From contig JAIPKB010000007.1 of assembly GCA_021733795.1 (NCBI GenBank), positions 1-60,719 on the forward strand: 60,719 nt of DNA, given 5' to 3'. The stretch comes from Akkermansiaceae bacterium. GTDB lineage: Bacteria > Verrucomicrobiota > Verrucomicrobiia > Verrucomicrobiales > Akkermansiaceae. The position numbers were made by a program, and so were the translations under genes. The notes below the pieces were generated by a model. That model was not told the origin of the DNA. It worked only from the letters and a program-made list of their open reading frames with translations, and made no database searches. Shown here one piece after another: positions 43,045 through 51,427 of the stretch (the stretch's first letter is position 1; each line of letters begins with the position of its first letter).

Positions 43045-44772
43045 TCAGCGGTCTTGGAACACCGCGAGTTCCGCCAGGCCGATGTTTTGAGTGCTGGGTT
43101 TCACTTCGTCGGCGATGAACACCAACCATTTCACGCGCTTGGTGGGAAACCTGACCTCCAGCCCCTGCCGGGCGTTGTCGGGCAGTTCGCCCGTCTTGAT
43201 TGTCGTCCCGTCACTAAAGACCAAGAGACCGGAGCGGACTTGATCGAGGTCGTTGGGGCGATCAAACAGCCAGATCCGGTCGATCGCCTGGGCCTCCGGC
43301 CAGGTCAGGCGAATGGTCGCGGTCTCACGCTCGCCAGCCGTGCACCACTCGCGGTGGATGTCGCCGGGAAAGCCATCGACCATGCCGTCGGTCAGACCGC
43401 CGACCGAATAATCGGGGTGGGTGGAGCTGACCGTAAGCACCGCCCGCGGCGCGATGTTGGCCGACGAGGTAAGCGGACTCGGCGGCAACACCGGATCGGT
43501 CGGTGCGAGCAGGCGCACCTCTTGCAGGCACATCGTGTAGCGGCTGCCGGGTGGTCGCGAGAGGAAGGTGGTGCCGCCCCACCCGGAACTGAAATTCGCC
43601 GAGTAACAGAGCCATAGGGTACGACCGTCATTGCCGATGAACTTGGACGGAATGTTGACAAAATATGCCTGTTCGCCGAAATGGTTGAGATAGGCGGCCA
43701 GTTTCCACGGACCGGTGACCTGGTCCGACTCCAGGATATACGTGTTGTAGCGCGACACCGTGTTGCCACCGTCCGTCACACACATCAGGTATTTCCTGAG
43801 CGGCGCGTTGTAGGTCATGGTGACACAACCCGCATGGTCGCGCCATTCGGCGATGGGCTTGATTTTCGTGAAATCGCTGGTCCAACCTGCCTCGCCATCC
43901 GCTTGATGGCCGGCGAAAAACTCATATTTCGAGGCATCATTCATGTTTTCGATGCCTGGCGTCACCCGCGTCAGGTACGCCTGATCGGCGGTAACCCAAC
44001 TGTTGTAGGCGAACCGCCGGTTTTGACCGTCACTCGCGCCTTGGGCAACCAGATAGGCCTTGCCATCCGGCGAATGCTCCATCGCTTTGCCGAAATCAAC
44101 GAAATGCGGTGCGCCGATTTTGACCGGCTCTCCCTTCAACGCATGCTCACCGAACAGCGGCTTGGCCGGTGTGCAGGGTGTTTGGGTCCAGGTCTTCCCC
44201 AGATCCGTGGAGTACCTGAAACCGACGAACGGCCCGAGCCACGGCCAATTGTAGAGGATGCCGTCGTCGCGGCGGATGCCTCCGCTCGGATGCAAACAAT
44301 AGGTGCCGTAATACCACACCCCCTCATGCACCAGGCTGCCGCACGGGTAGCGGCCCTCGTAGGGGCGCGGACTGGACTTGAACACCCCCTGGTCGGCAAC
44401 GGTTAGTTTGAGTGGATCATCGCCAAGAATGGTGGCGTGGCCGGTGGTGGCTCCGTCCCCGCCGGAACCGGAACCGAGACCGTTGACGTTGCCATCGGTC
44501 CACGGCGAATAGAGGTTGCCGTCCGCCGCCCACGAGGGGTACCAGGTATCGGCACCGGTGTATTCGGCATGGCGGCCGGTAAAGGACAGGCCGGTCACGA
44601 CGGCGGATTTCGGATAGGGACAATCCTCCGGAACCCGGCTTGGCCAGGGCGTGAAAACATTCGCGGGCGGAGCCGGCGGCGCGTCGATCAGGGTCGCGAC
44701 CACCGATTCAGCCGACAAGGCGCAAGCGGCGGACCCCAACAGGAAAAGCACGGAATTCGCGGGATGATTCAT
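43045..44772 (-). CDS. Secreted five-bladed propeller-like glycosidase with C-terminal discoidin-like domain
   Basis: 575 residues from ATG 44772. The signal peptide is MNHPANSVLFLLGSAACALSA. Residues about 50-440 alternate WYPSWAADGNLYSPWTDGN, HFVDFGKAMEHSPDGKAYLV and TYILESDQVTGPWKLAAYL phrases, the style of GH43/GH32-like or DUF4185-like propellers, where an Asp ends early strands. Residues about 455-575 (LTVSSTHPDYSVGGLTDGMVDG to the end) resemble an F5/8 type C (discoidin) carbohydrate-binding domain. The exact family is not certain. It is the third gene downstream of the Gfo/Idh/MocA gene. Confidence 0.6.
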   Translation of the reverse strand: MNHPANSVLFLLGSAACALSAESVVATLIDAPPAPPANVFTPWPSRVPEDCPYPKSAVVTGLSFTGRHAEYTGADTWYPSWAADGNLYSPWTDGNVNGLGSGSGGDGATTGHATILGDDPLKLTVADQGVFKSSPRPYEGRYPCGSLVHEGVWYYGTYCLHPSGGIRRDDGILYNWPWLGPFVGFRYSTDLGKTWTQTPCTPAKPLFGEHALKGEPVKIGAPHFVDFGKAMEHSPDGKAYLVAQGASDGQNRRFAYNSWVTADQAYLTRVTPGIENMNDASKYEFFAGHQADGEAGWTSDFTKIKPIAEWRDHAGCVTMTYNAPLRKYLMCVTDGGNTVSRYNTYILESDQVTGPWKLAAYLNHFGEQAYFVNIPSKFIGNDGRTLWLCYSANFSSGWGGTTFLSRPPGSRYTMCLQEVRLLAPTDPVLPPSPLTSSANIAPRAVLTVSSTHPDYSVGGLTDGMVDGFPGDIHREWCTAGERETATIRLTWPEAQAIDRIWLFDRPNDLDQVRSGLLVFSDGTTIKTGELPDNARQGLEVRFPTKRVKWLVFIADEVKPSTQNIGLAELAVFQDR

Positions 44773-44945
44773 TTTGATACTTATTTCGGGTTTCCTATCA
44801 TACAATTCCATCGATCCTGGCAATCATTATTCGCACGCCTGACGGCAATGAAGACAGCCAATCCGGCACCCTTGCTTTGGGTTCGGCACCACGTGGCCCC
44901 ATCCGCCCGACTTATCTTCAGTGGTCACAGGGGAAGCATTCACAG

Positions 44946-46991
44946 TTACTGGCTCGCATGGATCGATTTCATCTTCCAACTTTCAAACTGCTTCACCACG
45001 CAGTCTCCGCCTTGGCTGAAAAGACTCACCCCAAGATTCTCCGGGGAATACTTGACGGTCGACACGGCGGCTTGGCGGTCGTTGGCAAAGACTTCCACGA
45101 GATTCTTGTCGATGAACACCCGCAGCAAGAGGTCCTCGCCATCTTTGAGCTCGAACGGTGCCCGGACGGTGCCGACCTTGAGGATTTTATCGGCCGGAAC
45201 ATAGGCGACCCTCAAACCATTGTCGCCGTCCTGGTCGCACAACACGTCGATGCCAACCTCGCTGGCGACAGGCCGTTCGAAGACGGCCCGCATTTCCAGG
45301 GCGTTGCCGCGAACCTCCTTGAGCGGGTGTACCATCCCGCTCTTGAGCGTAACCGGTTGCACCTGGATCCCGTCATGCCGCAGGCATTCGAGTTCACGCA
45401 GCGGACGAATCCGCAGGACCCCGTCGGCGGGGAGTTCCAATTCGCGGGGCAGCGACTGGACGCCGCAGGGGGCGACCGGCAGGTTGAGCAGCCACGCCCA
45501 CATCACGCGTCGCCCGTCTTTGGTTAGGACCGACTCCGGCGCGAAGAAGTTATTGCCGTTCCAGCTCATCATGGACTGGAATTCCGGGAGGTATTTTTCG
45601 TCCTTGAAGTCACCGAGATAGTAGCGGCAGCCCAGGCCGTGGCTGATGCAGAGCAACATCCACTTATTGCCGATCCTGAACATGTTGGCGCAGGAGATGT
45701 CCTCGCCCTTGGGCATGCCGAGGTCGGCCGGATAGTCGTCGCTGAGCAACTGCCCGAGGAACCGCCAGTCCTTGAGGTCGGGGGATTTCATCAGGCTCGG
45801 GTTGCCACCGCCGCTCAGGGCGTAGTAGGTGTCGTTCATCAGCCAGCAATCCGGGTCCCAATTATTCATCTTCGCCTCCTGCCCGGCGGCGTCCTTCGGA
45901 ACAATCGGTTCGGGTTTGCTCCACTGCTCGAGGTTGTCATCGAGGGCGACGGCGATCTGGTTGCGACCGGACCCCTGGCCGTGATAGATGATGGCGGGTT
46001 TGCCCTCCTTGGTGATGAAACCGGTACCGCTGAACATGCCATGGCCGGTGGTTCTGGGCGTGAGGGTGGTGGGGTGCCACTTCCAGTGTACCAGATCATC
46101 GCTGGAGACATGGGCGAAGGCAAAGCCGGCCCGGTGGTTGTAGATGTAGTGCAAGTGATAACGGCCTTTCCAGAAGAACGCGCAGTTGGGGTCTCCGGGC
46201 ATGGCGCCGCCGGGGCCGGGATGGAGCAGATGGTAGGTCAGCCAATCATCCGGCGGGCTCTCGGGCATGGCGGGAGTTTCGGGTTCATCGGAGTTCACGG
46301 GCATGGCTTTCGCCGCCGCCACCAAGGTGGCACCGTTGGCATCGAGCACCAGGCGACCGCCTTCGATCCTGGCGCCATTGCTGAGGGTGTTGATCGGAAA
46401 CCTGCCGGTGACGTCCGTCTCCCGACCCTTTTCAAACGTCCAACACGCCCAGGGTTTGATTGCGGATGGCTCGTTCGGCCCGAGCTTCTTCAGTTCTTCC
46501 AACGTCAACGCCCGGTCGTAGATCCGGGCCTCCTCGATCGCCCCCTGCAACGTCTGACCGGTGGCCGCCCCGACATGCCTCAAGCCAAAAACGGCGATGT
46601 TGTCCTTGGGGCTCAGCAGGTCGATATTGGCGGCTTCATAACTGGCGTAGTGCTCGCCATTGCGGCAAATGGAGATCCGGTTGCCCTGATAGACAATCGC
46701 CATCTGGATCAGCGTCCCGCGGTCGGCTTGCTCGACCGCGTTGGCCTGCTGGTCCTGCTGGATCCGGGAGAAGTTCTCACTCCCGGCCATCCACTTGGCG
46801 GCCGCCGTTTCACCGAAAACGATCCCGTCGAACCGCTGGCCGCTCTGGATGGTGAGGGCACTCCCCCCCTGTGGGGTGGTGTTGGCGAGCGCCAGCCAAG
46901 AGACCAGGGTCTTGTCGGTGCCGGCGCTCGCCACGCCACAAAGAGCGAACGCGGAAATACCAATGCGAAACGTTGTCTTTAGTTCTTTCAT
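44946..46991 (-). CDS. Secreted GH32-family enzyme (levanase/invertase-like) with N-terminal LamG-like domain
   Basis: 681 residues from ATG 46991 with a Sec signal (FRIGISAFALCGVASAG). A LamG/concanavalin-like domain covers about residues 30-190 (LQGAIEEARIYDRALTLEELKKL at its end is typical). The GH32 propeller starts near 250: AMPGDPNCAFFWKGRYHLHY carries the nucleophile Asp267 in a variant of the NDPNG motif, and MNNWDPDCWLMNDTYYAL is the counterpart of the RDP block. The C-terminal beta-sandwich follows (LRVFIDKNLVEVFANDRQAAVS). Family members cleave fructose linkages in sucrose, levan or inulin. The transporter in the same locus could take up the product. Confidence 0.85.
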   Translation of the reverse strand: MKELKTTFRIGISAFALCGVASAGTDKTLVSWLALANTTPQGGSALTIQSGQRFDGIVFGETAAAKWMAGSENFSRIQQDQQANAVEQADRGTLIQMAIVYQGNRISICRNGEHYASYEAANIDLLSPKDNIAVFGLRHVGAATGQTLQGAIEEARIYDRALTLEELKKLGPNEPSAIKPWACWTFEKGRETDVTGRFPINTLSNGARIEGGRLVLDANGATLVAAAKAMPVNSDEPETPAMPESPPDDWLTYHLLHPGPGGAMPGDPNCAFFWKGRYHLHYIYNHRAGFAFAHVSSDDLVHWKWHPTTLTPRTTGHGMFSGTGFITKEGKPAIIYHGQGSGRNQIAVALDDNLEQWSKPEPIVPKDAAGQEAKMNNWDPDCWLMNDTYYALSGGGNPSLMKSPDLKDWRFLGQLLSDDYPADLGMPKGEDISCANMFRIGNKWMLLCISHGLGCRYYLGDFKDEKYLPEFQSMMSWNGNNFFAPESVLTKDGRRVMWAWLLNLPVAPCGVQSLPRELELPADGVLRIRPLRELECLRHDGIQVQPVTLKSGMVHPLKEVRGNALEMRAVFERPVASEVGIDVLCDQDGDNGLRVAYVPADKILKVGTVRAPFELKDGEDLLLRVFIDKNLVEVFANDRQAAVSTVKYSPENLGVSLFSQGGDCVVKQFESWKMKSIHASQ

Positions 46992-47042
46992 CGGGCTCTT
47001 TTCGGATATTTGACTCAAACAGGGGGGGCAGGCTGGCAGGAT

Positions 47043-48422
47043 TCACACGAGATCCTCGACCCGCCAGCCCTTGCGGGCCTCCGGATTGATCAGTTTCGCG
47101 GCTTCCGGGTTGCCGGTGATCTCCAGTTTCTCCGTGTTCCACTTGACCGTCTTGCCGGTGCGGATCGCGAGCGTTCCGAGCAGGATCGCTTCGGTGAGCG
47201 GTCCCGAATAACTGAAATCGGAGCAGGACTTCTTGCCGTTCTTGATGGAGTCCACCCAGTCGCGATGGATTCCGGGGATGCGCGGGATGGTTTTGGGAAC
47301 CTGCTTGTCGCCACTGGCCCGGTAGGCTTCCCATTTGGCCTTCGGATAAAGCCGCGGGCTGTCCGGGCGCATACCCGGGTGAAAAATCCCGCCTTTTTCG
47401 CCGACCATGATCATGCCACCCTCGCCACCCGGCGCGCCCAGGTCGAAGCCAGCGGGTGCTTCCGGCACACTGGGACCTTCATACCACTTCACCCGCACCG
47501 CCGGTTTTTTGCCACGCGCGGGGAAGTTGAAGGTGACGATTGATCCGTTCGGCGTGTGAATCGGATTCACCTCCCCTTTCATTTCCACCTCCACACTATC
47601 GGGTGCGCCGAGGTCGAGCGCCCAGAAGGGGGTGTCGATGGTGTGGCAACCGATGTCGCCGAGACCACCGCAGCCGAAGTCCCACCACGGACGCCACGTC
47701 GTCGGGTGCAGCGCGGGGCTGAAGCCGACCTTCTTGCCGACCGGCCCCAGCCACAGGTCCCAGTCCATGCCCTTCGGTGGAGGTGAGGCTTGGGGAAACT
47801 CGGTCATCACGTTGCCGTTGAAGCCCCAACCCGACTTCGGACGATCGGTCCAAGTGATGACTTCCCTGACCTCACCGATCAGGCCTGCCTGGTACCACTC
47901 CTTGATCAGGAGCGCGCCTTCGAAAGCGTGACCTTGGTTGCCCATTTGGGTGACGAGACCTTTCTTGGCGGCAAGCTGGCGCAGGGTGCGGGCCTCCCAG
48001 AGCGTGTGCACCAGCGGCTTTTCGACAAACACATGCTTGCCGAGGCTCAGCGCCAGATAGGCGATGGCGAAGTGGGTGTGGTCGGGAGTACCGATGCCCA
48101 CGGCGTCGATTTTGTCGCCCATCTCCCCGAGCATCTTGCGGAAATCCAGATAGAGCTTTGCCCCGGGGAATTCTTTCTTCGCGCGATCCCAGTAATTCGG
48201 GTCACAGTCACAGAGGGCGACGACGTTGTTGCCGCCGGCGCAGGCACACAGGTCACCCCAGCCTTGGTTGCCGAAGCCGACCCAGGCGATGTTGAGTTTC
48301 TCGTTGGCCCCTGCCACCGGCTTGGCAAGGATCAATGGGGCGACCAGCGGCGCGCCCAGCACGGCCGCGGATTGTTTGAGGAACGTACGTCTAGACGGGT
48401 TGTTCATTATGGTTTGGTTCAT
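47043..48422 (-). CDS. Tat-exported Gfo/Idh/MocA-family oxidoreductase
   Basis: 459 residues. The Tat signal is SRRTFLKQSAAVLGAPLVAPL (residues 10-30). The Rossmann fold starts at LNIAWVGFGNQGWGD, a variant GxGxxG. GIGTPDHTHFAIAYLAL and HVFVEKPLVHT (the EKP motif) follow. The C-terminal half is the GFO_IDH_MocA_C-type sheet, including WWDFGCGGLGDIGCHTID, a block common in the exported planctomycete and verrucomicrobial subgroup. Enzymes of the family oxidise or epimerise sugars with bound NAD(P), which would be tight in an exported form. It sits 51 bp upstream of the GH32-like gene on the same strand and probably shares the glycan pathway. Confidence 0.88.
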   Translation of the reverse strand: MNQTIMNNPSRRTFLKQSAAVLGAPLVAPLILAKPVAGANEKLNIAWVGFGNQGWGDLCACAGGNNVVALCDCDPNYWDRAKKEFPGAKLYLDFRKMLGEMGDKIDAVGIGTPDHTHFAIAYLALSLGKHVFVEKPLVHTLWEARTLRQLAAKKGLVTQMGNQGHAFEGALLIKEWYQAGLIGEVREVITWTDRPKSGWGFNGNVMTEFPQASPPPKGMDWDLWLGPVGKKVGFSPALHPTTWRPWWDFGCGGLGDIGCHTIDTPFWALDLGAPDSVEVEMKGEVNPIHTPNGSIVTFNFPARGKKPAVRVKWYEGPSVPEAPAGFDLGAPGGEGGMIMVGEKGGIFHPGMRPDSPRLYPKAKWEAYRASGDKQVPKTIPRIPGIHRDWVDSIKNGKKSCSDFSYSGPLTEAILLGTLAIRTGKTVKWNTEKLEITGNPEAAKLINPEARKGWRVEDLV

Positions 48423-48630
48423 GATGGTTGTTGGTAATGACTCTCAGGTATACACCGGCAGCAAGTGCTTCGTTGCAAAAATCCGCTCCCGGGGGTGAAA
48501 AAGTTGGAGACACCACGTCCTGCGGACGGCATGAGTTCCACGCCCCGGAGGGGCCCAGGGCGACGACCCGGGAGGACATCAGGTTCCAAATCCGTCTTGA
48601 AAGGCTCATGATTGAAGTTTCACATTTTTG

Positions 48631-51396
48631 TTACGGCGAGTCTGGCGGCATTCCGGCGGGCAGGGTCACCGGACGGATGAGAATGTGCTGTCCACAGGAT
48701 ACCTCTGGAAGATCCAAAGTAAATGCCCCGTCTTCCCTCATGACGAACACCGCGCATGGCCGGTCGTCGGCAAGCACCGAGTAGGCCCCAGCCTTCAGGC
48801 CCGCTAGATGGAGGACCAGCGGATGCGCCGCCGGGTTGTCGCTTTCCAGTCGGAAGCCGACACCGGAAAAATCCGTGGCAAGCTCGATGGGCTGCGCCGC
48901 CGAAAAACGGTCATTGGCCAACATCAAATCGAATTTGCAGCTATCGATCCGGGCGTGAAAGCGCTGGCGAACACCGTCGCGCGGGATGACCTCGATGCGT
49001 CCATCGCCGGTCCGCACCTCCCCACCAAAACAGAAGCGACCGAAAATCGGGTCGTCGGCCAGCACGGTGGCGGCGGTGCGCAGCGCGGCGCAATAGCCGA
49101 GGTCGGTCTCGCAGGCGTAATACCAAGACCCGCGGTGGTGGGGTTGCTCTAACCAGGTCGTGCCGTAAGGCGCAGGTTCAAAGCCGCCACCCGCGGCGCC
49201 GTCATTGCCACGCCCCGGATACCAGTAGCCGTAGTTGGAGTCCGCAGTGCCGGTATTCATGAGCGCCCAGGCACTCAGGTAGGACGCGTAGCCGAGTCGC
49301 AAATACCGGGCGGGACTGGCCGCGAAATTCAGTGCATAATCGAGCACCGCCCCGCCACCCATCTGCGACATGTAGCTGAGGGTGTAGCCATTGCCGGCAC
49401 CGCCGCGATAGTCGCTGCCGAGATAGTAATAGGCGGGTTCGATGCCACCACGGCAGAAGAGGTTGGCGGCCATCTGGGATTCCATGAAGCGGCCCGCGCT
49501 GGCAGCGGAAACACCGATCCGGGTATCATCCGTCCCGGCGGCGTGCAGCATCGCATATTTCGCGATCGCATGGGTGGATTCAAAGCCGGTGGAGTCGAAC
49601 GCATACTCGGATTGGAACAGGTTGGGCTTGCCGTTGACAAAGTATTGCACCTTGCGCTCCCAATGCCCCCGCAGCATTCCCGCCTCGGCTTTCATGCCGG
49701 CGCACTCCAATTCCCGGATCAGATCCACGATCACCAACTCATTGTACAAGCCCGTTTCGTAAGCCGACCAACTGGCGATCTCCATCGGCACGGTGTACAT
49801 GGCCAGCGCGGTGCCGTAGGCCCGTTGCAGATATTCCGAGGCGGTCAAGGCGGTCTTGATCTGCGGATGATTCCTGGCCATCTGATACATGCTGAAGTAC
49901 ATCAGGACCACATGAGGGTAATCGTAAATCCGCCACAAATGGAGTTTTCCCTTTGATCCCGGGTCGCTGCTCTCGCGGTTGGTTTTCCAGTCGGGAATCC
50001 CGTAAATCCCATACGGATGGCTCTCGCCGGTGGTCTGCTGCAAACCACCCCAGACGAAATGCTCCAGATAGTAGTCCAATGCCTCAACCTCGGCGGGCAC
50101 CGGAAACCGGGCGTTTTTCGCCGCCAGAAACGCCGGCTTGCTCAGTCCGGGATCATCGCAGGAAACCTCATAGATGCGCCAACCTTTGATCCGATCGTAG
50201 TTGTCCGGGCCAAGCAGAACCTGGGTCTCCATGTTCCACTCGGAGAACAATCCGTCATACCACTGCTGCGGGTCCCGGTGTTGGCAACGGTTGATAAATG
50301 CCGCCCGTTTGCGGATCAGGGTCTCCAGCGGTTCGGTTGAGAAAAACTCCAACACCAGGTGGCGGCCATCACCATAGTTGACGGTTAGACGATGCTCGCC
50401 GAGCCTGCCGAATCCGACCTGATAAATCCGGTATTCCCCGTTGGTCCCGAGATCGGTGATCCGGGTCGTCGCCGGATGCTCGGCTTCAATCGACCGGATA
50501 TCCCACTGGGTCCGCAGGGCGAACCTGGCGGAAAGGTCCGAGGGCACCGTCATGCCCGGGACCACCTGCACGTCAACCCCACCCTCCTCGACCAGAATCC
50601 GGCGGACATCCTCATGCCCGTCGGCCCAGCGGAACTTGAGGCCGTAGCGGTGCGAGTCACCCGCCTGTCCGTGGGGGGCGAGCGTCAGGCTGGTGTGAGC
50701 CTGCCGCCAGTGGGTCCCGTGCTCGCTGGCCTCCGCGCCTGCCGCCAGGGAATGGATGAAAATCCGGTAGCCGCCATGCGCTTCCCAGAATTCAAAGTGG
50801 GTGTCTCCGGTTGGGACCAAGGTCAAATAGGGGACAGCGCTGTCCGGTCGCAGCCAATAGAGAAACGACCCATGGCCGGAAATGAAGCTATGTTTCAACA
50901 CCGCCGACGTACTCCGCCTGAATGACGAATTCATCGGCAGGGGCAACGCCAGGTCACCGATTTCCAACGGCCCGCCGCTCACGTTCCCAAGGCCGACCGT
51001 CCAGGTCAATGATTCCTCTTCAATCCGGAGTCCGATTTGAATCTCCAACGCTGGGGCGACCCCATCGGTGACCGGATAGCAGGTCAAGACCTCCGAATGA
51101 TCCGCGTTCCAGGTGACGACCGCCTCCTTGCGCAGATCGGCCGTATTCACTGAACACCAGTCGCCACCACGATGGCGAAACCGCGCGGTGACCTCTCCCA
51201 ACCGCGCTCCGGCAGCAAGATATTCGGTATCAAATCGATCACGCGTTGACCGCAGGCTGGCGACCGCTCCACCGTCAAACTTGAGTTCAAACTGCGGGGG
51301 AGCGGACCCGGCGTCCGAACCCGCCACCACCACCATTCCCGCCGAGCCAATCAGCAGCGCTCGCAACAGGGGAACCCAACGGTGATGGTACATCAT
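48631..51396 (-). CDS. Large secreted protein, six-hairpin-like, DUF5695-type
   Basis: 921 residues with an N-terminal signal (VPLLRALLIGSAGMVVVAGS). The first 330 residues are beta-rich (FELKFDGGAVASLRSTRDRFDTEYLAAG and HFEFWEAHGGYRIFIHSLAAG). The middle is alpha-helical, with the regular spacing of an (alpha/alpha) toroid: LHLWRIYDYPHVVLMYFSMYQMARNHPQ, VPMEIASWSAYETGLYNELVIVD and YYYLGSDYRGGAGNGYTLSYMSQMGGG. A C-terminal beta-sandwich follows. It looks like a DUF5695-type protein, found among polysaccharide-degrading loci, but no catalytic residue could be assigned. It lies 31 bp downstream of the GH127-like gene and is probably co-expressed with it. Confidence 0.6.
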   Translation of the reverse strand: MMYHHRWVPLLRALLIGSAGMVVVAGSDAGSAPPQFELKFDGGAVASLRSTRDRFDTEYLAAGARLGEVTARFRHRGGDWCSVNTADLRKEAVVTWNADHSEVLTCYPVTDGVAPALEIQIGLRIEEESLTWTVGLGNVSGGPLEIGDLALPLPMNSSFRRSTSAVLKHSFISGHGSFLYWLRPDSAVPYLTLVPTGDTHFEFWEAHGGYRIFIHSLAAGAEASEHGTHWRQAHTSLTLAPHGQAGDSHRYGLKFRWADGHEDVRRILVEEGGVDVQVVPGMTVPSDLSARFALRTQWDIRSIEAEHPATTRITDLGTNGEYRIYQVGFGRLGEHRLTVNYGDGRHLVLEFFSTEPLETLIRKRAAFINRCQHRDPQQWYDGLFSEWNMETQVLLGPDNYDRIKGWRIYEVSCDDPGLSKPAFLAAKNARFPVPAEVEALDYYLEHFVWGGLQQTTGESHPYGIYGIPDWKTNRESSDPGSKGKLHLWRIYDYPHVVLMYFSMYQMARNHPQIKTALTASEYLQRAYGTALAMYTVPMEIASWSAYETGLYNELVIVDLIRELECAGMKAEAGMLRGHWERKVQYFVNGKPNLFQSEYAFDSTGFESTHAIAKYAMLHAAGTDDTRIGVSAASAGRFMESQMAANLFCRGGIEPAYYYLGSDYRGGAGNGYTLSYMSQMGGGAVLDYALNFAASPARYLRLGYASYLSAWALMNTGTADSNYGYWYPGRGNDGAAGGGFEPAPYGTTWLEQPHHRGSWYYACETDLGYCAALRTAATVLADDPIFGRFCFGGEVRTGDGRIEVIPRDGVRQRFHARIDSCKFDLMLANDRFSAAQPIELATDFSGVGFRLESDNPAAHPLVLHLAGLKAGAYSVLADDRPCAVFVMREDGAFTLDLPEVSCGQHILIRPVTLPAGMPPDSP

Positions 51397-51427
51397 GACG
51401 GCAATCCGGGAAGCGGGGGAAATTAGC

